From Tenebrio molitor (Eukaryota > Arthropoda > Insecta > Coleoptera > Tenebrionidae): a stretch of DNA of 64,000 nt. The notes under the pieces are model-generated. The model was not told where the DNA came from. It ran no database searches and worked only from the letters and a program-made list of their open reading frames with translations. The translations under genes were made by a program, and so were the position numbers. Position 1 is the stretch's first letter. Each line of letters begins with the position of its first letter. The stretch lies in NCBI RefSeq assembly GCF_963966145.1, contig NC_091052.1:14632001-14696000 (forward strand), given 5' to 3'. Below, piece by piece: positions 14,108 to 24,393 of the stretch.

Positions 14108-14800
14108 TTTTAACCTGTAATTATAAGAAAATGTTTCTTCTGGAGTAATTTCTCCTTTTCTGTATTTTTTTTAAAGTTGCTGTTTCTCTTTCTTCAACAG
14201 TGGAACGACAAGCATTTTTGTACCTTGTAGTTGAAGTTTTTCTTCTTCTTCTTTTAACTTCTACTACCTGTGCATAGCTCGTCTTAAATTTTGTTAACAA
14301 TAAAAATGGCGAATACTATTTTTTTGAAACATTGTAAAAATAAAAAATACAAAATAACACAAATTAAAAAGTGTACATCAAGTTCTAAATTTTTTCCTTC
14401 TGATTTCTTGCAAGTCCAAGATCTTAAGTATCCAATTGTTTTAGTTCTAAATCTTCTAACTTAGTAAAAATTCTTTGCTTGAAGATTAAAACTGAGCAAT
14501 ATTCTCATTATTCCACTTTTCTGTTGGTAAATATTCTTTTTAATGTTTTTTTTTTCATTTATTTTCTTTCCTTCTACTTCTAAATCTTCCAGAACATTAC
14601 TCTTCACTTGAGCCACTTCTTCTGAATTGTTTTCCTCTTTCATTTCCTTCCAATTTCCAAATTTTCTCGTTTCTCAAGCTTTTGTATTTTTCCAACTTCC
14701 AATCACCTCTCCAATTCTGAAACTCTCTCCCCACTCCTACTTTCTTCGTCTTGTCATGACGCGACTCATCACCAGTTTCTGTTTACTCTACGGGATAGGC
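14108..14800. other. Pyrimidine-rich low-complexity DNA
   Basis: Dominated by CTTCTT and TTTTC words on the plus strand, similar in texture to the DNA before LINE copy A but not alignable to copy B's flank. The open frames reflect skewed composition. No gene seen. Confidence 0.6.
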
Positions 14801-14906
14801 CGGCCAGTTATCTAACCGGTGATGATAAATCATCATTCGCCTCCATAAATAATATTTGGAAATAGGTCCGTGACGTGTAAGTTATTGGCGTCTGATAAAA
14901 AACCGT

Positions 14907-14982
14907 AGGATAGAAGCGTTCGAGCGATGGCGTGATTGAGCAACCGACTAGTCCTGACATATCTATCGAACGCTCCTATCCT
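14907..14982 (+). ncRNA. Pre-miRNA-like hairpin (candidate)
   Basis: AGGATAGAAGCGTTCG at 14907-14922 pairs with CGAACGCTCCTATCCT at 14967-14982, with 15 of 16 pairs and one A/C mismatch. Pairing continues inward with an A-T pair, a 2x2 bulge, then GAT/ATC and a G-U pair, leaving a terminal loop of some 30 nt. The total size of ~76 nt fits an insect precursor with ~22-nt arms. Neither arm matches a conserved insect microRNA I know. It lies ~95 bases upstream of the candidate terminal exon at 15076, so it could be intronic (mirtron-like or host-gene processed) or a structural element of that transcript. Strand is assumed from the neighbouring exon. Confidence 0.35.
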
Positions 14983-15075
14983 CCGCCACCACCTGCGAAG
15001 CTTGAGGCTTGCTTGTACGCTGAAGACCGGTGTTGTGTTGTGAATTGGCCTTACTAAAATGAATGAAATTTGCAG

Positions 15076-15192
15076 AGTCCTGACACGGCAATGCCTCAGG
15101 CCTCCAGGATGTCGGCGCCAACTCTACCGGACTCATCGACTAATCGGACCAGTGACGCCGCCGATCTGGACCCGTCACGTGACAGTACCTAG
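15076..15192 (+). CDS. Candidate terminal coding exon, protein C-terminus
   Basis: The acceptor is TTACTAAAATGAATGAAATTTGCAG, with a good branch-point-like TTACTAA, followed by 38 codons and TAG. The frame read begins SPDTAMPQASRMSAPTLPDS and continues rich in Ser, Thr, Asp and Pro, as in an unstructured tail of a cytoplasmic or receptor C-terminus. A second frame from the same acceptor also stays open to 15295, so the frame choice is tentative. What follows looks like a 3' UTR with Pumilio-type TGTAAATA sites and AATAAA at 16107. I do not recognise the protein, and upstream exons were not identified. A 46-nt intron (15030-15075) after ...GAAGACCG is possible but would force the other frame. 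Confidence 0.45.
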   Translation, partial: SPDTAMPQASRMSAPTLPDSSTNRTSDAADLDPSRDST

Positions 15193-16135
15193 TGGTAGTG
15201 TGAAATGTTCATCCAAAGCATCTATGTTAACAGTGAAGAGTTCTGGACGGCTCGCAGAGCGCCATCATATACGTAATTGGGTTTATGTGCCATAATTCAA
15301 AAAGTTAACGATATACGTAAATTATAATCCTAGTAGGTGTAAGATCTAAATTATGAGGAGTTAAGTATAAGTGACTGAGTATTTTTTCTATTAGTGAAGA
15401 TTTCATTATGTACATAATCCAGAACGGTCCAGACGACATCTTCGAATGTCACTCTGGATCGTGTCAAATGTCCACATTGCAATTCATTATGGATCTCTAT
15501 TTTTTGTTATGTGTCACATTGTCTACTGTAAGGAATTTTTCGAATGGCTGCTGCAGTTATCGATGTTGTCGACTATTACGCTGATCATGCCCAGCCACAT
15601 TGGAAAATTGCGATTGTAAATAAGACTCTCGTTTGCTATTTTTCTAGAGCACCGCTTGTACTAATTTAAATTTTTTGATTTTTTTGTAAATGCTGTAAAT
15701 ACGACTAAACCTCCTTAAGAATTTATGCATCTGTGCGTATCGTACCTAAAATAGCTTAAGAAAATATACATTTTATATTTTAAGATGTATGGAATTTAGT
15801 TTAATTGTTTGAAACGAAAGTACAAGAAATGTATACGTAAATGTACTAACTCCGCAGAGGAACTCTGTACCTTGCAGACCAGTGTGTTTGGGCTAGGCTA
15901 CTACATCCCGTAATCCTAAATTGTACATAAGCTGTAAAATTCTAGGCTAAGGATAAAATGTATACTGTTCATCTAGAGTATTGTTTGTTTTTCTTTTTCT
16001 CGTTTTTATCGACATTTTGTTGCTTATTTGTTGCTCAAGACTTCATTTTCCATGTAATATACGCTCCTATCTTCTCTGTCGTCTATGTGTGACTGTAATT
16101 TATTTTAATAAAAGTCATGTTCTAAACTCTCTTTT
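15193..16135 (+). other. Probable 3' UTR with polyadenylation signal
   Basis: Follows the TAG of the candidate terminal exon. AT-rich with no long frame; Pumilio/PUF-like TGTAAATA occurs at 15615-15622 and 15694-15701, and AATAAA lies at 16107-16112, with a T-rich tract after it. This combination is typical of an insect 3' UTR of about 0.9 kb. Confidence 0.45.
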
Positions 16136-17085
16136 ATTTGTACGACCGGCGACGACAGCCACATACAAATTGTTACAAAACACCTGAAACATAAACTGTT
16201 ACTTCTGCTGAACAGACTCGCCTCCGCTCACTCAAACTGTGGAGTGTTTTTCCGGTGTTCCGGACGATCAGCTCCGGTAAATAATAATTTCCACCGAGGT
16301 GCATGCTGAAGCCGAACATATATTAGACCTGCAATGAATCAGAGTTTCAGTTAAATCCACCTTGATGAATGTTTTTGGCTTCATGCCTGTATAAATCCTC
16401 AATGCATACCAATGAAGTACGCTCTGTTCCGATTTAAGTGGCGACACACCAATGCTCGTCTTCTCTGTCTGCCTCGAGGAGTGACAACACTGCACCTCAC
16501 CGTCGTCTTCTTCTTCACATTTTCTATTTTAGACAATCTAATTTGTCGGTGTAGTTTAGCCTTATTCCACTAATAATTTCCACTCTAACGTGGTTGTGTT
16601 TTTTTTTTTGTAGTGACAACAAAGGCCCAAAAATATGTTCTTGTTTCGCATGAGCATGCATGCAACACCTGGTAGCGCCATCCCTCATCGCTGTCAGCCG
16701 GCTGATTGCCTCACACCGCAAATCTACCCTACAGAGGGGATGCTCCAGCCGGGCTCATCCTGCAGGCCCGACCCGGACTAAATTCGTATACGTTCGTTTC
16801 ACAGTTTAATCCTTGCGGATTATTACGACCTGCATGCAATTTGATAGAGTGTTGTGCGGTTTCTTGCGCCGAAATGGATGGACCCACATATCATAATGAC
16901 CGGCGAAGCTGCTATTGGAGAGGGGTGATTTACGCCCCTCGCACACATCTTCAAAACGTTCTTCTATTCCACGGTATTTACAAATTATCGACCCCTTACA
17001 CATTCTTTCTCTTTTAAAGTGTTCACGTGCTCATCTGAAATAGATTTTAGTTGACCGTTGCACTTGGAAGGAGCCTCAAGAGTAG
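16136..17085. other. GC-richer unique DNA downstream of the putative gene end
   Basis: Mixed GC. Overlapping open frames of 65-103 codons on both strands at 16524-17017 have no domain signature or splice framework. No RNA gene or repeat seen. Confidence 0.4.
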
Positions 17086-17089
17086 GAGA

Positions 17090-17950
17090 AATCATTCATA
17101 ATTAAAGGACATTTATGGAATCTGCAGCCAGTTGTTTCGGAAGACGTCAAGTCATTTCTGGAAGACGAAAAGAAGAAGAATAGAAATGGTCGTAAGGATT
17201 TTTTTTTACATCATAGAGTAGAACTTTTTTGGAAAAGTGGAATCTATTGACAAATAAAAATACAGATCTTAAGCTTTCAGTATGTAGAACATAGATTCTT
17301 GTAGAATAGAAAGGATACAAAAATTAAAAGTGTAATATTGTAATAGAATAGATTTAGAACTACATATCTTGAGTAATTAGATTAGTGATTTCTCTTGAAA
17401 AGAAAAGCTAGATCTTTAGAAAATAAGAATACATTTAAATTATCTTGAATTCTAGAAATATGAAAGAAAGGAACCAAAACAAAAATTAAAACAGGAAAGA
17501 CATTAGCGATATTAGAATATAGAAAGAAAAAAAATTTATTGTTTTTTTTTCTCAAAGAATGTAAAATCTGTAAATGCAGAAAATCAGAAAGTCTAGAATT
17601 AAAAACGTCAAATTTTTGTAAGAAAGGCTTTTAATAAGATGAGAGAACAAGAAGAAAGAGAAGAAAGAGAGGAACAACAATTTCTGAGGAGAAAAAGAGA
17701 AAAAAGATTTTAAAAAAAGGAAGAAAGAAAGATGTATTGTATTATAAGATTCCAAAAATAGAATAAAAAGGTGGAAAGAATTGTGCAACAAAAAAAAAGG
17801 TTGAAAAGGTTTCTTTTAAAAGAAAGGAAGAATTAAAACAAAATGGAATTTTTATTTTAATAAGAAATTTCAGATCCGATTTTTGATTTGTATTTGTAGA
17901 ATAGAATGAAAATCTAAAAGATCGAATACATTATTTCAATGGAGAAGGTT
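17090..17950. repeat. Purine-rich degenerate repeat region
   Basis: The plus strand is dominated by AGAAAG, GAATAGA and AAGAAGA words with loosely recurring AGATCTTA/TAGAATAGA segments. No clear unit length survives. The only long frames are compositional artefacts on the complementary pyrimidine strand. Confidence 0.55.
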
Positions 17951-19516
17951 TTAATTGCACCATTTATTTTTTTCTGCTATCTACGTTGATTATTTGCTCT
18001 TCAGACTAAGAAGAAGCTAGAACCATCTTGGGCTCTCGTGGAAAAAAATTGAAAACTGTTTAGTTCTTGAATGGAAAAAATGCACCAAGAAGCTGTTAAT
18101 ATATGCTACAATGATGATAAATAATGAATCACTCTTGTGTGAAGGGTTTAAGAAGACGTAAATGGGGTGCATTTGGTTGGGGCATTGTTCCTATCCGGGA
18201 ATAATTTCCAGGTTGGCGTAAAAATTCCAGGGGTGGCAATAAACAGTGCATATTGACGACAGTTTAATACGTCACGTCCGGCCTCTATGAAAATATTTGA
18301 ATATCCAAATAGCTGATTACGATCAATATTAGAATGCAATTCCGCCGTTAAATTACGATCTTGATTAGCTTATGCATTTGTAACTACCTGGGTGCATAGT
18401 GCATCCGATGAAATAATAACGCAGCAATATGCATCGGGCGTATCGGTGCATCGTTTCATTTCCCGAAATCGTAATCAATCTCTGGGAATCGTCATCGATT
18501 TCGTGGTATTTAACGTGGGGCACACTAGATAAATTTCCATAAGGAGCGTATGCATATTCATCATAGTAGTCCGATGGCCGCTTAGACGGTGAGTTTGAGA
18601 ATGTGGCTCACGCATGCAGCTACGTGTGCAGGTCTGCCTCCAGCCCCCGCCGACTCCATCCCCGAGCGTGACTCCGCATACGCAATGAGCACGCACCCTG
18701 AAAAATGTCAATTTGTTCTTCATTAATACGGGATATTAGTTCTGACAACGTCGTAAATCCACCGAATGCCGTAATGAGTTTTAAGGTATCTCACGACGCC
18801 ATTTCTATTTTACCGCCCCCACTTTCAAATTTCGCTATTTACGCCGCCCCGAGACATTCTTCCAAGTATATTTCCTAATTTAGGATTTAGAGAAAGAAAC
18901 CAATAAGGACATAGTACGATCACGCAGAACTCCAAGACATTGATGAAGAGAAATGGTGGAGTCGCCGGATGGTCGGATAGCGTGCATCAGGGCTGGAGTG
19001 ATAAATGTCCCGCGTGGTCTAGCTTGAATACTTAATGTTTGATTGCTACACGACATACCATGGACAATTTAACAATCTAATTGAGATATATGGGGATCTC
19101 TTAGAACCCGGTCAAGAAAAAAATAAACATTTTATTTTTATAGGTTTCGGCAAAATCTCAGATTACGTCGGGGATTTCCCGGAGAAATGTCGCTTTGTTT
19201 CGGTGTGGGAAATTTTTTCGCCTACATAAACTATTCAGATTTCGACAAGAGGTCGTTACTTTCGCAGAGATGAACGCACAAACGAGGAAATATCGCTCGA
19301 TACATCTAAATCAGGTCAAAACAACGAGTTTTCCTCTTCTCCCAGTTGACAAATTCAAAACCTACAAGCTAGAAGATTTTACTATTTAAAATACAATACA
19401 TTTATTGCTTAACCATCCCTTAAATGATATCTTAATGAATCAAATGAATCATAGAATCAGTAGCGTTAAAGATTAGAATCACAATCTTTCTAATTAGTAG
19501 ATGGGCAGTAAAGTAA
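17951..19516. other. Unique DNA with GC-richer island
   Basis: Nothing recognisable as an exon or RNA gene. The 18.3-18.9 kb part is GC-richer with repeated GCATxxxATxxGCATC-like words (GTGCATAGTGCATCCG near 18390, GGTGCATCG near 18440), which may be binding-site clusters. Confidence 0.35.
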
Positions 19517-20594
19517 ATTCCAAAAATTTCCAAAATTCTGCTCCGCCGCTCTTCCTTTCTCCGTTCCTCGTTCTTTCCATTTGTATTCAACAACTTTTCT
19601 ATTTTTCCCCAGCTCCGTTCTTCTACCCATATTTCTACCAGCCCCACTATCTCAAATTATCTGACGTACTTCCAAAATTCTTCTTCTTTCCCTTCTTAAA
19701 CCCGCTACGTTCCAATATAAAATACACTCACTTTTTTGTCTTCGTTACCTTTTTTGTTTGTGTCCTCCTCTTCGTATCTTCTCTCTTGTGTTCCCCTTTG
19801 TGCTTTTTTCCGGATCCCACTTTCTTTGTCCATCTACCGTTTTCTTTGTCCTTTTTTCATTTCCGTTGTCTCGGTTTTCTCCATCCGATATTCTTCCCCC
19901 TACTGAAAAACCTTTAGTATCCCCCTTTCTTCATTCCATGTCCTGTATCCCCTCTGCTGTCATTTTTCACACTTTTACTTCTTTGCCTTCCTTTTTTTTT
20001 CTTTCGCGATGGTGCTTAGTTTCTTTTGAATCTCTCGTTCTTGTCTATGAATATCTTCTCTGTTTTCTTCTTTCTTTCAGTTTTCCCTTTTGTTTCATCA
20101 CTTTTTCTTTCCCACTCCACTCTTCTATTTCCACTAGTACTTGATCCTTGTTTAGGTTGTGGCAGTCTTTGACTTTAGCTTTAGCTATTTTTTCTTTTAG
20201 AAAATTTTCAATGTCCTCTTGAATGTGCTGCTTGCTCTTTCCTTCACCTCTCCATCCTGTGATCACTATGTTATTTTTTCTTTTTCTCCTTTCTTCATTT
20301 TTCATTTTCCTTTCCAGCCGTGCTACTCTCTCAGACATATTGTTTTTCTCTTCCATTTCTTTTCTCTGTTTTTAAATTCCCTTAGTCGTTCGATATTTCT
20401 CTTGACTTCTTGGTTCTCTTTATGCATCTCCTTTCTTTCCTCTTTTATTTCCACTTTCATTTTCTCCAGGTTTTCTAATATTTTTTCCATTTCCCTGCCT
20501 GTTTTCTTCTCTACTTCAGGTGATCTTGCTGTTTTCTTGCTTGCCCCAAATACCTCCTCTTCCTCCTCTACTCTTTTATTGTTGTGTTTTTAAC
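19517..20594 (-). mobile_element. LINE 5' fragment, copy B, with ORF1 and start of endonuclease
   Basis: The longer partner of copy A. On the minus strand ORF1 runs from about 20356 to 20045, including KMKNEERRKRKNNIVITGWR, an NNIVI(T/K)G-type motif common in ORF1 proteins of insect CR1/Jockey-type LINEs, then an IEDFLKEKIAKA-like stretch. The endonuclease begins near 19720 with YWNVAGLRRE, shifts frame, and continues with IVGLVEIWVEERSWGKIEKL at about 19593-19652. It stops at 19517, well short of the rest of the endonuclease, the reverse transcriptase and the 3' tail. It is therefore 5'-complete but 3'-truncated, the reverse of normal LINE truncation. Frameshifts make it non-functional. The region 19912-20386 is what copy A lacks. 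Confidence 0.88.
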
Positions 20595-20599
20595 GTGCT

Positions 20600-21440
20600 T
20601 GTATTTATTGCATATTATTAGCAAATCTGACAAGAATAAATCAAATTAGATCGAGTAGAATAGATTTTGATCAAATACAAAGAAGCCAAATGACTTGTAA
20701 TTCTTTTAGATCGATTCAGCAGATCAAGATCTAGGTTTTTTAGAATGTTCTAATCTCCAACAGATTCACTTTGAAAAGATTAGATGCTGCTTGCTTCAAG
20801 TCAAGAAAGCTTCGGTATTACAAAAACCTTCTTCAAATTAGCAGAGGTAGAAGAAAGAAGACAAGAGGTCATGTAGATCTCGAGATTGACATCGTATCAG
20901 GAATATTTTTGTTACAATTTTGATTTTATTAGAAGATTTCTGTTTGCATTCTTAAAATGCTTGAATTAGAACAAATTTTAGATCTATCGATTTCTGGCGC
21001 AGTTTGTAGAAATCTGTCACTGAGATCAAGTAGAACAGAATTCCAAAATTAGTTTTTAAGTCAACTATAATTTCTTTATCATTCTGTGATGGGTAGAACA
21101 GAGTAGATTTACTACTTGGAAGGAATAATTTAGATTAGATTGATGTTGGTTGAAAATAGAACAATCAGTTACAGTAGAAAATCAATCATTGACACCAAGT
21201 CGAACAGAATTGCAAAATTAGTTTCTTAGAGAACAGATTAGATTAGATTTACTACTGAGAAGATAATGTAGATCAGATTTATGTTGGTTGGAAGTAGAAC
21301 AGCCAGTTAGAGTCTAGACTTAGAACTGTCTACTTAGCTTGAACAAGTGAAGCCTGGTAGATTAGACGATTTTCATGCGACCAGTTTAGCAATCGTCGAT
21401 TTGCTTGGATTAGATTAGATTTTTCGTGCTTCTATTTGAT
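20600..21440. repeat. Degenerate array with a clear ~138-bp tandem pair
   Basis: TAGATTTACTACTTGGAAGG at 21104 returns as TAGATTTACTACTGAGAAG at 21244, and GTTGGTTGAAAATAGAAC at 21145 returns as GTTGGTTGGAAGTAGAAC at 21283, a 138-base spacing. Upstream words such as AAGTAGAACAGAATTCCAAA and its later form suggest at least one more decayed unit. Confidence 0.7.
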
Positions 21441-22195
21441 GAAGTTGTAGTCCAAGGTACCAATTGTAGGCTAATTGTGCCCATTACCGCGTGTCGTAAC
21501 TCATTTCCACCGTAGAAGTGCACGATTTATGCGTTGCATGACCGTCGATAATTAGTTCTTGTACCCGTGGGCGTGCAACTTTCGGAAAATAATGACCAAT
21601 CACCTGTGGAAATCGTGTGGCACGTGTGTCGAAAAATCGGTGTGGTTCCCGATTGGTCTCCCCCCGAATTTTCCCTGTTCCGAGTAGTTTCTGGTGTCTC
21701 TTGGCAACTTCCAGTTTTTAATCCTTCCAAGAACGGGAAAAATTGTCGCGACACGTAAGAAGCATTTGCGGACTATAAAGATAATAATGTTGTCTAGTTT
21801 GAGCCGGGGGGCACATCACGCCAGCAGGAACCGAGGAATGTCGCCCGTCTGAGCGCATTCCATCAAATGTAGCTTCCTAGTCGCATTACGGAACTTGCGA
21901 AATATGCCAACGCCTTCCAGGAATTTACTATTCCACGACTGCTGTAATAAATACCGCAACTTGGTCTCATCAACGTAGGTGAACGCCGCCGCCGTTGCCG
22001 ATCTTGGGATCGCTTAAAATTCGTTCCGTTATGGGGTGATTTAAGGGTGGCCGCATTTTACACCGAATATATTTTCCAGCATTAATCTGACCAGAACAAA
22101 TTGTCCGTTATACCTACGAATCCAGACTAGGACTTGTGCCAGTTGAACTTTGCTGCTCTTAAATCAGACCACGTTTTGTCCAGGAGAAAATTAAG
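21441..22195. other. GC-richer unique island
   Basis: Unique sequence bounded by arrays on both sides. Open frames at 21527-21758 lie opposite each other on the two strands and show no family signature. No transposon end seen. Confidence 0.35.
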
Positions 22196-22199
22196 GTGA

Positions 22200-23548
22200 A
22201 CATTTCTCTTGCCTATAGACAGCTGAATTGAAACACTTGTGATATATCTTCAGTATTAGATATCAGATCCAGGACCAATGTTATTTAACTAGCGAGGATC
22301 CGCAGCAAAATGCTCAAGACGCATCACGAGATCTTGCACTGGGGGGCGATGCGGACATCTAGGACAAAAGTTGATTTATTTTAGATCTAGAAAGCACCGA
22401 TATCACAGTTTTAATCAAACAAAGTATTGTCTCCTCAAGTTGAAGGACTAGTTAGCGGAAAAATGTCCTTTCACAAGAAATCATGTCGATCAATAGATCT
22501 AAATCAAATCAGAAATAGAATATTCTTCTGTTCTTCTTCAGGACAATTTGATTGACATTGGTTTATTATCACCACTTCGGAAAGTACTTTGGATTTAGAT
22601 TAAAATGTAGTTAACAGTAAGTAGTTACGTTTAGTAGACCACAAGAAAGATATTTTAGATTAGAGAGCACTTTGGATAGAGGAATGCGGCAGGACAACAT
22701 CACAATTTAGCCTCTCTTAATTTAGATTAGATTTATTGCTCGTGAGGAAACTATTCCTGTGAGGATCTGCATTCAGAATTGATTTTGTGCGGAAGGTAAA
22801 TTAGGAGTAGACTGTTAGAACTACGTCATCTCAGGCTGATCAGTAGATCTAAATCAGGTTATCAATAGAATCTTCTTCTGATATTAACCCGAAATGAAGA
22901 ACGTTATAAAACTGATTTAAATTAGTTTTTTGGAAGGTTCGCACTTCGGAAAATGCTTCAGATGTAGAATAGAATAGAACTAAAATCTATTGCCTCTAGA
23001 AAATTAAAGAAGATCAGACAAACTAAAAGAAGATTACGGCAATACAAGATTATACAATTCACCTTCTCTTAATCTAGATTAGATTTATTGCTCATAAAGA
23101 AACTATTGCCGTCAAGATCTACATACAAAATTAATTCTCTTCTCAAGGTTAATTAGTAGTGAAGAATTTATAGTTAAAACTAGATCAACTCAGATTGATT
23201 GGGAGATTTAAATCAGCTTAGATATAGGAGTTTCTTCTGTTTTTTTTTTATTAAAAATTCTATTGGAAGGTTAACGCTTTTCAAACTACTTCTCCTGCTG
23301 TAGCATTTAGAAGAAATTAAATTTAAATTGGTAGTTAATTAGCGTCAGTAGATCATGTAGTTGAAGCCTTGCATTAAATAATAAATGAGAAGAAAATCGA
23401 GATTTTCTGAAAGTAGAGCAGACTTGTTATATTACTAACGGAGAGAGAATTGCTAGCACAGTCTAAATGCAAAGTGAATTTGCTACTATAGTTAATCAGT
23501 AGTATAGAATGTGCCTGGGTGATCGATAATTCTAAAGAAAGAAATGTA
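22200..23548. repeat. Decayed tandem array, ~350-bp units
   Basis: TAGATTAGATTTATTGCTCG followed by the GAGGAAACTATT block at about 22723 returns as TAGATTAGATTTATTGCTCA followed by AAGAAACTATT at about 23076. Both are preceded by ...CCTCTCTTAATTTAGAT-like words and followed by ...CAAGATCTACATACAAAATTAATT-type text. GATCAGTAGATCTAAATCAG words recur near 22490, 22841 and 23205. Units are strongly diverged. Confidence 0.7.
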
Positions 23549-24393
23549 AATCTACTGCATCTAAAACACCTAAATCTAGATAGTTAGATTCAGCAGATTG
23601 GAAGAACAGAATCTCAAATTAGATAGCAGATTAGAAGACATAATTGTGACGGTACAAGATGAAGATTTAGCTTCGTCTGAAATAGATTAGATTTATATGT
23701 GGATATTGATAAGCTTCTAAACTATAAAACAAATCGAGAAGAAAATTTTCAAAATGTTTTCTAAAGAAATTACCTTGATGTCTTTGTAGAAGAAGAAGAA
23801 GAAATGCACTAAACAGACCACTTTAAAAATTACTTGTTGATGACTACATCACGAGATGAAGATAGAATAATTTCTAGTATCATGTCGTGGAGTAGATATT
23901 TATTTTTGAAGATTTCTATTAGGGTCTACGCCAATTTCTGAAGAACACTAGTCTAAATGTAAACTAGATGAAGAAATCTTAATCTACTGCATCTAAAACA
24001 CCTAAATCTAGATAGTTAGATTCAGCAAATTGGAAGAACAGAATCTCAAATTAAATAGCAGATTAAAACACACAATTCTGGTGGTACAAGATGAAGATTT
24101 AGCTTCATCTGACGTAGAGTAGATTTAGATGTGGATAGTGATAAGCTTCTAAGCTAAAAAAATAAATCGAAAAGAAAATTTTCAAAATCTATTCTAAAGA
24201 AATTAGCTTGATAGCTTTGTAGAAGATGATTTAACAGATTAAAATTGCAATAAATTGACCACTTTAAAAATGACTTGTTGATGACTAACTACATCACAAG
24301 ATGAAGATTTAATTATTCAAGTGTCAAGTCCTGGAGTAGAGATTTATTTTTGAAGATTTTTATTAGATTCTACAAGTTCTGAAGAACGCTTTC
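23549..24393. repeat. Recent tandem duplication, 432-bp unit, two copies
   Basis: AATCTACTGCATCTAAAACA starts at 23549 and again at 23981. The copies align throughout, including TAGATAGTTAGATTCAGCA, GGTACAAGATGAAGATTTAG, GATGACTACATCACGAGATG-type text and ATTTATTTTTGAAGATTT, at about 90% identity by eye. Copy two is ~410 bases because of small deletions. No coding potential. This is the youngest array step in the window. Confidence 0.9.

Noticed and set aside
13562..14113. 183-codon plus-strand frame rich in Phe, Ser and Leu
   Set aside because: It is the antisense of a purine-rich LINE ORF1/endonuclease fragment; the hydrophobic residues come from pyrimidine-rich codons.
14962..15030. Possible exon encoding ...ERSYPPPPPAKLEA... 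just before the terminal exon
   Set aside because: It overlaps the 3' arm of the hairpin, its only donor (GTGTTG) is weak, and joining would shift the terminal exon into its less convincing frame.
19501..20593. Plus-strand frames of 124-138 codons
   Set aside because: Antisense of LINE copy B, as for copy A.
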